Made by a program: the position numbers and the translations under genes. DNA of 15,967 nucleotides from JBJSXF01 sp046086225 (GTDB lineage Bacteria; Actinomycetota; Acidimicrobiia; IMCC26256; PALSA-610): the NCBI GenBank assembly GCA_046086225.1, contig JBJSXF010000021.1, positions 1-15,967 on the forward strand. Direction: 5' to 3'. The notes under the pieces are model-generated. The model saw nothing but the letters and a program-made list of their open reading frames with translations, ran no database searches and was not told the origin of the DNA. Below are positions 8,066 to 15,085 of this stretch, one piece after another; within the stretch, counting starts at the first letter, position 1, and the number at the start of each line of letters is the position of its first letter.

Positions 8066-8068
8066 GCT
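8063..8068 (+). promoter_or_regulatory. TAGGCT box, candidate -10 of the dienelactone hydrolase gene
   Basis: TAGGCT followed by CGGGCC and then the ATG at 8075, with no Shine-Dalgarno site. The TAG is also the stop codon of the preceding gene. The same TAGGCTCGG occurs before the GH13 gene. Confidence 0.45.
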
Positions 8069-8074
8069 CGGGCC

Positions 8075-8860
8075 ATGACCGACGTGCTCGCCGGGTTCGA
8101 GACGACCGAGTTCACCCACGCCGGGGAGACCAAGCAGGTGTTCCGGGCCGGGAGCGGTCCGGGCATCCTCGTGATGACCGAGATGCCCGGCATCACCCCA
8201 CGGGTCGTCGAGTTCGCTCAGCGGCTCGTGGACGCCGGATACACGGTCGCGCTGCCCGACCTCTTCGGCACGCCGGGCAAGGAGCCGGGGGTCGGCTACG
8301 TGCTCGGCTCGATCACCCGGGCCTGCGTCTCCCGCGAGTTCACGACCTGGGCGTGCAACCGCACCTCACCGGTCATCGAATGGCTCCGGGCCCTCGGCCG
8401 CGATCTCCACGAACGCTGCGGCGGCCCCGGCGTCGGCGCGATCGGCATGTGCTTCACCGGCGGCTTCGCGCTCGCCCTCTCCGTCGACGAGTTCCTGCTT
8501 GCCCCCGTGCTCAGCCAGCCGTCGCTGCCCTTCGGCCTCGGCGCCGATCGCAAACGCGCCCTCGGCTGCTCCGACGCCGATCTGGCGATCGTCGCAGCAC
8601 GCGAGGATCTCTGCCTGCTGGCCATGCGCTTCACTGCCGATCGGGCCGTACCCGCCGAGCGCTTCGAGCACCTGCGCGAGGTCTTCGGCGACCGCCTCAT
8701 CGCCATCGAGATCGACAGCCACACCCAGCCCCACCCGCACGGCATCCCGAAGGCGGCGCACTCGGTGGTCACCGAGCACCTCGTCGACGAGGAGGGGCAC
8801 CCCACGCGCATCGCGCTCGACCGGGTGATGGCGTTCTTCGCCGAGCGGCTCCGGGCCTGA
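8075..8860 (+). CDS. Dienelactone hydrolase family protein
   Basis: The 261-residue protein has the alpha/beta hydrolase fold with a cysteine nucleophile: GMCFTGG at 124-130, Cys126. Glu36 in TEMPGI sits where the family has the glutamate that activates the Cys, Asp189 in ADRAVP is the likely acid and His229 in KAAHSV the likely base; these last two assignments are inference from spacing. Classical members open dienelactones in chlorocatechol breakdown, but many actinobacterial homologues act on other esters or are uncharacterised, and no chlorocatechol genes are nearby. The ATG at 8075 lies nine bases after the DUF885 stop and six after a TAGGCT box. The gene meets a convergent oxidoreductase gene with a 14-base gap and no obvious terminator. 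Confidence 0.85.
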   Translation: MTDVLAGFETTEFTHAGETKQVFRAGSGPGILVMTEMPGITPRVVEFAQRLVDAGYTVALPDLFGTPGKEPGVGYVLGSITRACVSREFTTWACNRTSPVIEWLRALGRDLHERCGGPGVGAIGMCFTGGFALALSVDEFLLAPVLSQPSLPFGLGADRKRALGCSDADLAIVAAREDLCLLAMRFTADRAVPAERFEHLREVFGDRLIAIEIDSHTQPHPHGIPKAAHSVVTEHLVDEEGHPTRIALDRVMAFFAERLRA

Positions 8861-8874
8861 GCCCGCCGACCGGC

Positions 8875-9861
8875 TCAGAGCTCGCAGACCACCTTGCCCC
8901 ACGTGCCCCGGCGGGCGAGCCGGGCGAGGGCCGCGGGCACCTCGTCGAGTCCGACCGTCGCCGAGATGAGCGGGGCGATCGCACCCCGTTCGTAAAGCGC
9001 CACCAGCTCGTCGTGGATCTCGCGTACGAGGCCGGGATGCTGCGTGTTGTAGAGGCCCCAATGCACGCCGACGACCGAGTAGTTCTTGATGAGCACATGG
9101 TTGGTGCGGGCGTCGGCGAACCGGCCTCCGGTGAACCCGATCACGAGGATGCGGCCCTCGAACGCGATGCACTTCGTGGAACGGTCGAAGGTGTCACCGC
9201 CGACCGGGTCGTAGATCACATCGGCGCCCCGACCGCCGGTGAATTCCTTCACCGCGTCGACGAAGTCGTGCTCTCGGTAGTCGATGACGAGGTCGGCGCC
9301 GAGCCGCTCGCAGACCGCGACCTTCTCGGGCCCACCGGCCGTCGCGATCACCCGTGCTCCCGCAGCCCGACCGAGCTGGATCGCCGCGCTGCCCACACCA
9401 CCGGCCCCGGCGTGCACGAGCAGGGTCTCTCCCGCCCGCAGGCCCGCCCGGCGGTGCAGCGCCAGATGCCCGGTCTGGTACACGACGTGGAGGGCGGCCG
9501 CGTCGACGAACGACATCGCATCGGGCACCGGAAATACGCTCCCCGCAGCCCGGGCGACCGTGACCTCGGCGAATCCGCCGGGGCCGAACTGCGGGATGGC
9601 GAGCACCCGCTGTCCGATCGCGAGGCCCGTGACCCCGTCGCCGACCGCGGCGATCGTGCCCGCCACCTCGGCCCCGGGCGTGAACGGGAGCCGCGGCTTC
9701 ACCTGGTACTCGCCCCGGCACATGAGGACGTCGGGGAAGTTCAGCGCGGCGGCCCGCACCTGCACCCGCACCTCACCGGGGCCGGGCTCCGGCTCGGGGA
9801 CGTCCTCGGCGACGAGGACCGCCTCGGGCTCGCCGAGCGAGTGGACCCGCAACGCCCGCAC
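8875..9861 (-). CDS. NADPH:quinone oxidoreductase-like MDR family protein (zinc-free)
   Basis: The 328-residue protein is a full-length medium-chain dehydrogenase/reductase of the quinone oxidoreductase branch. The N-terminal GroES-like domain has LNFPDVLMCRGEYQ at 40-53, and the nucleotide-binding turn AGAGGVG is at 151-157. The catalytic and structural zinc ligands of alcohol dehydrogenases are missing, as expected for the branch. The family reduces quinones or enones with NADPH; the substrate here is not known. The start is GTG at 9861, 13 bases after the carD stop and without a Shine-Dalgarno site, so co-transcription with carD is likely. Alternatives such as a crotonyl-CoA reductase-like role cannot be excluded. 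Confidence 0.9.
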   Translation of the reverse strand: MRALRVHSLGEPEAVLVAEDVPEPEPGPGEVRVQVRAAALNFPDVLMCRGEYQVKPRLPFTPGAEVAGTIAAVGDGVTGLAIGQRVLAIPQFGPGGFAEVTVARAAGSVFPVPDAMSFVDAAALHVVYQTGHLALHRRAGLRAGETLLVHAGAGGVGSAAIQLGRAAGARVIATAGGPEKVAVCERLGADLVIDYREHDFVDAVKEFTGGRGADVIYDPVGGDTFDRSTKCIAFEGRILVIGFTGGRFADARTNHVLIKNYSVVGVHWGLYNTQHPGLVREIHDELVALYERGAIAPLISATVGLDEVPAALARLARRGTWGKVVCEL

Positions 9862-9874
9862 GGAACGGGACCGA

Positions 9875-10354
9875 TCAGGCGAGCTGCTGCTCGAGCCGGG
9901 CGAGGGCCTCTTCCTCGCTCACGTCGAGCGCGAAGCTCAGCTCGGAGACGAGAATGCCCCGGGCCCGGACCAACATCGACTTCTCGCCCGCCGAGAGCCC
10001 CTTGGTGGCCTCGCGGAGCGCCAGGTTCCGGACCACCTCGGCGACCTGGTACACGTCGCCGCTCTTCAGCTTCTCCTGGTGGTTCTTGAACCGTCGGCTC
10101 CAGTTGGTGGGCTCGCGGATGTCCTTCTTGGCGAGGAGCACGAAGAGATCGTCGATGTCGTCGGCCGAGATCGGGGGTCGCATACCGACCTCCTCCGCCT
10201 TGTCGGACGGCACCTTGAGGATGAGATCACCCTGGGTGACCCGCAGCACCAGGTACTCGCGCTTCTTGCCGTCGAAGACTGCGGATTCCTTCTTCTCGAC
10301 GACCGCCGCACCGTGGTGGGGGTAGACGACCCGGTCACCGACCTTGAACTTCAT
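9875..10354 (-). CDS. carD: CarD family RNA polymerase-binding transcription regulator
   Basis: The 159-residue protein closely matches mycobacterial CarD. The N-terminal RNA-polymerase-interaction domain starts FKVGDRVVYPHHGAAVVE, and the C-terminal helical DNA-binding domain begins near EPTNWSRRFK, with Trp85 and Lys90 at the same numbers as in M. tuberculosis. LSAGEK lies at about 120. CarD binds the polymerase beta subunit and stabilises open complexes at housekeeping promoters. Two polymerase-facing residues known in M. tuberculosis, Arg25 and Arg47, align here with Ala25 and Lys47 without gaps. GGAG at 10362-10359 lies four bases before the ATG. An upstream TAGGAT box would give a leader of about 78 bases holding a hairpin. 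The next gene downstream is a quinone oxidoreductase, not ispD as in many actinobacteria. Confidence 0.95.
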   Translation of the reverse strand: MKFKVGDRVVYPHHGAAVVEKKESAVFDGKKREYLVLRVTQGDLILKVPSDKAEEVGMRPPISADDIDDLFVLLAKKDIREPTNWSRRFKNHQEKLKSGDVYQVAEVVRNLALREATKGLSAGEKSMLVRARGILVSELSFALDVSEEEALARLEQQLA

Positions 10355-10381
10355 CGATCTCCAGCACCTCGGGATGCGGAT

Positions 10382-10402
10382 CGACCCGGCAGAACCGGGT
10401 CG
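10382..10402 (-). terminator. Perfect hairpin in the carD leader (terminator or leader structure)
   Basis: CGACCCGG - CAGAA - CCGGGTCG forms an 8-bp GC-rich stem with a 5-base loop between the SnoaL-like gene and carD. No U-run follows. It could end transcripts of the upstream gene or be a structured part of the carD leader. Confidence 0.4.
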
Positions 10403-10439
10403 GGCGAGCAGCAGCGACGGCAGTCGCAGGGAACGGTGA

Positions 10440-10445
10440 ATCCTA
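10440..10445 (-). promoter_or_regulatory. TAGGAT box, candidate -10 of carD
   Basis: TAGGAT on the minus strand, 85 bases before the carD ATG and just after the stop of the SnoaL-like gene. It fits the TAGGNT pattern seen at other starts in the window. No good -35. Confidence 0.35.
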
Positions 10446-10453
10446 CCAGGCGA

Positions 10454-10912
10454 TCAGGCGCCGTCGGCTGCGCGCCGCGACGCATCGATCCAGGCCCGCA
10501 CGACCGGGGCGAACCGAGCCGGGTTGTAGACGTCCTCCTCCGACGAGAACTGCATGTCACCGGCGTACTGGAGGATCGTGATGTTGGGCGCCTCGTAGAT
10601 CTCGCCGTCTCCGGGATCGACGAACCGGTTCTGGATCTGGCAGATCCAGCGGTCGCGCTCCTCATCGCACACGCACCATTCGTGCGGGAAGGCCTTCATC
10701 TCCGAGTTCGGCCAGGTCGACATCGTCTCGTTGATCCAGGCCAGGATCTCGGTCCGACCGCTCATGACCCCGTAGTGGTGCTCGTCGTACCGGGCGTCCT
10801 CGGTGAACATCTCGGCCCAGGGCCCCCAGTCACCGCTCACGGCCGAGGCGTTCGCCACCTCGATCATGCGGTCGTGGGCCTGCTGGAGCTCGTCGCGGCT
10901 GAATCGTCCCAT
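10454..10912 (-). CDS. SnoaL-like / NTF2-fold domain protein
   Basis: The protein has 152 residues and looks like a single SnoaL-like NTF2-fold domain: an N-terminal helix (RDELQQAHDRMIEVANAS), then GDWGPWAEMFTEDARYDEHHYG and SGRTEILAWINETM, a common opening for the fold. Members may be isomerases, hydrolases or ligand-binding proteins; none of the side chains visible here fixes a reaction. The gene begins 21 bases after the stop of the copper amine oxidase gene and has its own TAGGTT box in that gap, so it may be read both with and without it. The pairing hints at a role in amine or aldehyde handling, but this is inference only. Confidence 0.75.
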   Translation of the reverse strand: MGRFSRDELQQAHDRMIEVANASAVSGDWGPWAEMFTEDARYDEHHYGVMSGRTEILAWINETMSTWPNSEMKAFPHEWCVCDEERDRWICQIQNRFVDPGDGEIYEAPNITILQYAGDMQFSSEEDVYNPARFAPVVRAWIDASRRAADGA

Positions 10913-10920
10913 GAACGGAG

Positions 10921-10926
10921 AACCTA
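10921..10926 (-). promoter_or_regulatory. TAGGTT box, candidate -10 of the SnoaL-like gene
   Basis: TAGGTT on the minus strand, exactly eight bases before the ATG at 10912 and with no Shine-Dalgarno site. It lies in the 21-base gap after the amine oxidase stop. Confidence 0.4.
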
Positions 10927-10933
10927 CCGCCGG

Positions 10934-12841
10934 TCAGGTGCCGCAGTGACCGGCATGACTCGGGGGCACGTCGAGCGCGGGATTCCGGTCGAAGAAGCCG
11001 TAGGGCGCGAGCAGGAATCCCGTGTACTCGACCGGCATCACCGGCCAGTCCTCGGGCCGCACGAAGTGCGTGACGCCGAAGCTGTACCAGACCACGAGAT
11101 CGCCCCGTTCGATCGACCGGTCGGCTGCGGTCCACCGGGGCAGGCCGTCACCGCCCGGATGCTGGTTCGGGTAATCGCCCGCCGCCCGGCGCTCATCGGG
11201 TGAGTAAGGCGTCACCCAGAGGTTGTGCTTCGCGAACGCGGCCCGGCGTCCGATCGGCGAATCAGCGGCGGCGAGCAGCGTCGGCGTCGACATCGTCGGC
11301 ACGAGCTTGTAGGCGGTCGGCCGGCCGAGGCCGTTGCGCGCCTCGGGGTTCACGATCCGCCACGACCGGGAGGTCGCTGCGTTCGTCTCCCGCTGCGCAC
11401 CCAGCTCGCTCACGAGCTGCGTGACCTTGGGCCGGAACGCGTTCCCCCACGGGTTCTCGGGTCCGGTCGGGAGCGCTTCGGCGTCCACCTCGTAGATCTC
11501 GTTCACCGCCCCGTCGACGTCGAGGTCGAGGCGCGCGCTGAACATGTGCTGGTGGTGCGGTGCGGCCACGCCCCGTCCGATCACGTTGGCGAACGCCGGA
11601 TCGGGACCCGCGGGATCGAACGCCATCGAGGACACGACCCCGGTGAGCTTCACCTCGAGCTGGACCGTGCCGTCGAGGTAGAAGTACCAGAAGAAGCCGT
11701 ACTCGTAGTTGCCGACGGTCGCGATGAAACTGACGACGAGCCGGCGGCTCCGCCGCACCTCGGCCCGACCTCCGTACAGGTCGACGTGCTTCCAGAGGAT
11801 CCCGTAGTCCTCCTCGTGCATGCAGATGGCGTGCTCGAGCGTGTACGGATCGCCCTGCTCGGTCGCGAGCTGCGCGTCGAAGTAGAAGATCTCCCCGAGG
11901 CAGTCGCAGCCGAGCTTCAGCGAGTTGGCCATGCGGCCGAGCCCCCACTCGCCTGCGTCGAACGCGTTCTTCCATCCGTGCAGCGGACCGGGGTCGCCGT
12001 AGGGGACGACCATCTCGGTGACCGACGCCCGGTGCAGCACCGGACGGGCACGGTCACCGTCGTGGTAGGTGACCTGATGCAGCACCAGGCCCTCGTACGG
12101 GTCGAAGCCCACCCGCAGCGACCAACGACCCCAGGTCACCAGGTTGCCGTCCACGGTGAAGCTCGGTCCCTCGGGCTGGACGATCTCGAGCGGCTTCAGG
12201 TCGGTACGCAGCGGCGCGTGGTCGTCGGGGAGGTACGAGCCCGACTCGGTAGGCATCGGGACCACGCCGTAGTCGACGACCTCGAGCACCTCGTTGGTGA
12301 TCCCGTCGTGGAACGCGATCACACCTTCGACGGGATGCGCGTAGCCGTTGTCCGTGGGGGAGTCCCGGAGGAACGAGATGCAGCGGCTGATGCGCCGTCC
12401 CTCTTCGTGGGGCGAGTCGAACGATCCGGCCGGCCACGGGTCGACCTGCACGCGGTCGAAGTCCTCGATGCCCCGCCGGCGCATCGCGGCCTGCCAGTCG
12501 GGGTGCTCCTTTACTGCGATGATCGCGTACATCGACTCGGTGAACAGCAGGGCGGGCCGCTCGCCCTCGTGCGTAACCCACTGCGTCACGGTGCCGGACG
12601 TGACCTCGACGACGACCTCGATCACCGAGAGCGATCCGGTCGGCACCACCAGGACCTCGACGGAACGGACGACGGCATCTCCGGGACTCCAGGCGGCCAG
12701 CACGGCCTTGGTGGGCTCGTGCAGGCGCACGTGCGCGAGGAGCGCGCCGTCGGGGAAGCGGGCGTCGGCCTTCACTGCGTCCGACGCGGCACGGATCTCC
12801 TCCGCGGTGATCATGGCGAGGGGATGGGTCACAGGGGTCAT
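10934..12841 (-). CDS. Copper-containing primary amine oxidase (TPQ cofactor)
   Basis: The 635-residue protein has the full length of bacterial copper amine oxidases of the Arthrobacter phenylethylamine/histamine oxidase type. The cofactor tyrosine is Tyr379 in VGNYEYG, the catalytic base Asp295 in DAGEWGLG, and the copper ligands are His430 and His432 (HHQHMFSARLD) and His592 (VTHFVRPEDWPVMP). Cys314 in LGCDCLGE and Cys340 fit the conserved disulfide. The enzyme oxidises a primary amine to aldehyde, ammonia and hydrogen peroxide after self-processing of Tyr379 to topaquinone; which amine is not deducible. No signal peptide is seen, so it is probably cytoplasmic. The ATG at 12841 is chosen over the one at 12814 and over more upstream codons because a TAGGGT box sits eight bases before it; this start is moderately sure. 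SnoaL-like gene follows after 21 bases. Confidence 0.94.
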   Translation of the reverse strand: MTPVTHPLAMITAEEIRAASDAVKADARFPDGALLAHVRLHEPTKAVLAAWSPGDAVVRSVEVLVVPTGSLSVIEVVVEVTSGTVTQWVTHEGERPALLFTESMYAIIAVKEHPDWQAAMRRRGIEDFDRVQVDPWPAGSFDSPHEEGRRISRCISFLRDSPTDNGYAHPVEGVIAFHDGITNEVLEVVDYGVVPMPTESGSYLPDDHAPLRTDLKPLEIVQPEGPSFTVDGNLVTWGRWSLRVGFDPYEGLVLHQVTYHDGDRARPVLHRASVTEMVVPYGDPGPLHGWKNAFDAGEWGLGRMANSLKLGCDCLGEIFYFDAQLATEQGDPYTLEHAICMHEEDYGILWKHVDLYGGRAEVRRSRRLVVSFIATVGNYEYGFFWYFYLDGTVQLEVKLTGVVSSMAFDPAGPDPAFANVIGRGVAAPHHQHMFSARLDLDVDGAVNEIYEVDAEALPTGPENPWGNAFRPKVTQLVSELGAQRETNAATSRSWRIVNPEARNGLGRPTAYKLVPTMSTPTLLAAADSPIGRRAAFAKHNLWVTPYSPDERRAAGDYPNQHPGGDGLPRWTAADRSIERGDLVVWYSFGVTHFVRPEDWPVMPVEYTGFLLAPYGFFDRNPALDVPPSHAGHCGT

Positions 12842-12849
12842 GGCCGACA

Positions 12850-12855
12850 ACCCTA
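12850..12855 (-). promoter_or_regulatory. TAGGGT box, candidate -10 of the amine oxidase gene
   Basis: TAGGGT on the minus strand, eight bases before the ATG at 12841, same spacing as for the SnoaL-like and GH13 genes. No Shine-Dalgarno site is present between them. Confidence 0.45.
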
Positions 12856-12891
12856 CGCCCGGCACCGGGTCCGGCTCCCGCCTCCGCACCC

Positions 12892-12897
12892 TAGGCT
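12892..12897 (+). promoter_or_regulatory. TAGGCT box, candidate -10 of the GH13 gene
   Basis: TAGGCT, then CGGCCCGG, then the ATG at 12906. It shares TAGGCTCGG with the box before the dienelactone hydrolase gene. It lies in the 64-base divergent space shared with the amine oxidase gene. Confidence 0.45.
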
Positions 12898-12905
12898 CGG
12901 CCCGG

Positions 12906-14492
12906 ATGCGCCCGTGGTGGAACGACGCCGTCGTGTACCAGATCTACCCGCGATCGTTCGCCGACTCCGACGGCGACGGGGTGGGTGACCTGCCCGGCAT
13001 CACCGCGCATCTCGACCACCTCGTCTGGCTGGGCGTCGACACGATCTGGCTCAGCCCGATCACCGTGTCGCCCAACGCCGACTACGGCTACGACGTCGCC
13101 GACTACTGCGCCGTCGACCCGTCGCTGGGCACCACGGCCGACCTCGACGCGTTGCTCGGGGCGGCGGGCGAGCGGGGCATCCGGGTCCTGCTCGACCTCG
13201 TCCCGAACCACACGAGCATCGCGCACCCGTGGTTCGTGGAAGCCCGCACGTCGCGTGACGCCGCGCACCGCGACTGGTACGTGTGGGCCGACCCGGCGCC
13301 CGACGGCGGTCCGCCCAACAACTGGGTCAGTACGTTCGTCGGCCCGGCCTGGGAGCTCGACGCCGGCACCGGCCAGTACTTCCTGCACAACTTCCTGCCG
13401 GAGCAGCCCGACCTCAACTGGTGGAACGACGAGGTGCGCGACGAGTTCGACCGAATCCTGCGCTTCTGGTTCGACCGGGGCGTCACCGGCTTCCGCATCG
13501 ATGTCGCGCACATGCTGGTGAAGGACGCGGACCTGCGCGACAACCCGCCCGCCGGTGACCGCGACCATTGGATGGACCGGCTGCTCGGTCAGCGCCAGGT
13601 CTACAACGCGTGCCGCCCCGACGTGCACGAGGTGTACCGACGGTGGCGCCGGATCGCGAACACGTACGACCCTCCTCGGCTGCTCCTCGGTGAGACCCTC
13701 CTGTTCGACCTCCCGGGCCTGGCCTCGTTCTACGGACACGACGACGAACTCGGCCTCGCCTTCAATTTCCCGTTCCTGCACGCGGACTTCGGCGCCGAGA
13801 CGCTGCGCGCCATTGTCGCCGCAACCGAGGCCGCGCTCCCCGCCGACGCCTGGCCGGTCTGGGCGATGTCGAACCACGATGTGAGCCGGTTCGCGACACG
13901 CTGGTGCGCCGGTGACCCGGGGCTGACGCGGGTTGCGCTGCTGCTGCTGCTGACGCTGCGGGGGACCCCGGTCCTCTATTACGGCGACGAGCTCGGGATG
14001 GTCGACACCGTGGTGCCCCCCGAGCGGCAACTCGATCCGGTGACCATCGCGTTTGCCGGGATCATCGACCGCGACGCGGCGCGCACGCCGATGCCGTGGT
14101 CGACTGCGCCTGGTGCGGGCTTCACCGCTGCGGGGGTCGAGCCGTGGCTGCCGTTCGGGGACCTCGGCGCGGGCACCGTCGCCGACCAGCGCGCCGATCC
14201 GGGTTCGGTCCTGCACCTGGTGCGCGACCTGCTCGCGCTGCGCCGCACGACCCCCGACCTGCGAGAGGGCGGGTACCACGACCTCGGGGTCGAGGGTCCG
14301 GTCTGGAGCTTCCGGCGCGGCGCCGGGGTCCAGGTGGTGCTGAACCCAGGCGACACGTCGGTTTCGGTCCCGCTGGTGCTCGACCGGGCGCGCGTCGCGC
14401 TGCGCACCGACCGCGTCGGCGAGGGCGACCCGGCGCAGGGATCAGTCGCGGTTCCCGCGCGCGGTGGGCTCGTCGTCGTCACCGACGACTGA
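12906..14492 (+). CDS. GH13 family alpha-glucosidase / oligo-1,6-glucosidase-type enzyme
   Basis: The 528-residue protein has the alpha-amylase-family barrel from its first residues (WWNDAVVYQIYPRSF). A DSDGDGVGD loop (21-28) is a probable calcium site. Conserved regions: DLVPNH (97-102); QPDLNWWN (167-174), typical of the alpha-glucosidase group; GFRIDVAH with nucleophile Asp199; LGETL with acid/base Glu263; SNHDVSR with Asp325. A C-terminal beta domain follows from about 430. The family cleaves or transfers alpha-glucosyl units from malto-oligosaccharides, isomaltose, sucrose or trehalose; the exact bond is unresolved. No signal peptide, so intracellular. The frame is open far upstream, but the ATG at 12906 gives the canonical family start and has a TAGGCT box eight bases before it. 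The last 51 bases overlap the convergent ogt gene. Confidence 0.93.
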   Translation: MRPWWNDAVVYQIYPRSFADSDGDGVGDLPGITAHLDHLVWLGVDTIWLSPITVSPNADYGYDVADYCAVDPSLGTTADLDALLGAAGERGIRVLLDLVPNHTSIAHPWFVEARTSRDAAHRDWYVWADPAPDGGPPNNWVSTFVGPAWELDAGTGQYFLHNFLPEQPDLNWWNDEVRDEFDRILRFWFDRGVTGFRIDVAHMLVKDADLRDNPPAGDRDHWMDRLLGQRQVYNACRPDVHEVYRRWRRIANTYDPPRLLLGETLLFDLPGLASFYGHDDELGLAFNFPFLHADFGAETLRAIVAATEAALPADAWPVWAMSNHDVSRFATRWCAGDPGLTRVALLLLLTLRGTPVLYYGDELGMVDTVVPPERQLDPVTIAFAGIIDRDAARTPMPWSTAPGAGFTAAGVEPWLPFGDLGAGTVADQRADPGSVLHLVRDLLALRRTTPDLREGGYHDLGVEGPVWSFRRGAGVQVVLNPGDTSVSVPLVLDRARVALRTDRVGEGDPAQGSVAVPARGGLVVVTDD

Positions 14493-15002
14493 CGCGCCCT
14501 CACGTCGGAGCAGTTCGCGCTTTCGCTCCACGCCGAACCCGTAGCTCCCGATGCCTCCGCGCGCCGGCACGACCCGATGGCACGGGATCACCAACCCGAC
14601 GGGGTTGGCGCCACACGCGGTGCCGACCGCGCGGACCGCCTTCGGGGCGCCGACGGCCTCGGCGTCCTGGCCGTAGGTGCGGACCTCGCCGTAGGGGATC
14701 CGCGCCAGCGCGTCCCAGACGCGCCGCCGGAACGCGGTGCCGGCGATGTCGAGCGGCACCGGGGTCGGGTCCGGGTCCCCGGCGACCCGCTGGCGCACGG
14801 CGGCGACGAGCCCGGCGAGCGCGGCGTCGTCGCGGGTGCACTCGCTGGCGGGGAACGCAGCGACGAGGCGTCGCTCGAGGGCGTCGGCGTCGTCGCCGAG
14901 GTCGACTCGGCACAGGCCGCGGTCGGTCGTGGCCACGAGCAGCCGGCCGAGGTCGGACGGGGCGAGAGCCCAGGTCACGGCACGACCGGTGGTGCGCGTC
15001 AC
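14442..15002 (-). CDS. ogt: Methylated-DNA--protein-cysteine methyltransferase
   Basis: From the GTG at 15002 the protein has 186 residues. The alkyl-acceptor motif is IPCHRVV with Cys141; PYGEVRTYG (103-111) and the C-terminal KRELLRREGA are also typical. It moves O6-alkyl groups from guanine in DNA to its own cysteine, a one-time repair reaction. The N-terminal half (VTWALAPSDLGRLLVATTD) resembles the repair half of Ada proteins. The frame stays open upstream but there it runs antisense through the tRNA-Ser gene and into the RraA-like gene, so those codons are rejected; GTG at 14978 is an alternative start. Two GTGACGA direct repeats lie 15-36 bases upstream. Its 3' end overlaps the convergent GH13 gene by 51 bases. 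Confidence 0.9.
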   Translation of the reverse strand: MTRTTGRAVTWALAPSDLGRLLVATTDRGLCRVDLGDDADALERRLVAAFPASECTRDDAALAGLVAAVRQRVAGDPDPTPVPLDIAGTAFRRRVWDALARIPYGEVRTYGQDAEAVGAPKAVRAVGTACGANPVGLVIPCHRVVPARGGIGSYGFGVERKRELLRREGASVVGDDDEPTARGNRD

Positions 15003-15016
15003 CGGGTCGGCCCCCC

Positions 15017-15038
15017 GTGACGACCCGCACGGTGACGA
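15017..15038 (+). repeat. Two GTGACGA direct repeats upstream of ogt
   Basis: GTGACGA occurs at 15017-15023 and 15032-15038, a 15-base period, in the space between the ogt start and the tRNA promoter. It could be a regulator site or chance. Confidence 0.25.
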
Positions 15039-15044
15039 TCCGCG

Positions 15045-15074
15045 TTCCGCGGACACCCCCGACGGGGGTACGCT
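15045..15074 (+). promoter_or_regulatory. Candidate tRNA-Ser promoter with a small inverted repeat
   Basis: TACGCT at 15069-15074 ends 11 bases before the tRNA, a good place for a -10; TTCCGC at 15045-15050 is a weak -35 with an 18-base spacer. The spacer holds ACCCCC-GAC-GGGGGT (15055-15069), a 6-bp inverted repeat ending on the -10. Judged by eye. Confidence 0.35.
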
Positions 15075-15085
15075 CCGTCGCTCAC

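Noticed and set aside
8861..8874. Terminator between the dienelactone hydrolase and oxidoreductase genes
   Set aside because: The 14-base gap holds no stem long enough to support one.
8353..11203. Long plus-strand frames over the oxidoreductase, carD and SnoaL-like genes
   Set aside because: They cross several real genes and intergenic gaps and show only biased composition.
12348..12905. Upstream extension of the GH13 frame
   Set aside because: It runs through the divergent amine oxidase gene and would add about 186 residues before the normal family start.
11225..12988. Open frame of 587 codons antisense to the amine oxidase gene
   Set aside because: Shadow of codon bias; all catalytic motifs are on the minus strand.
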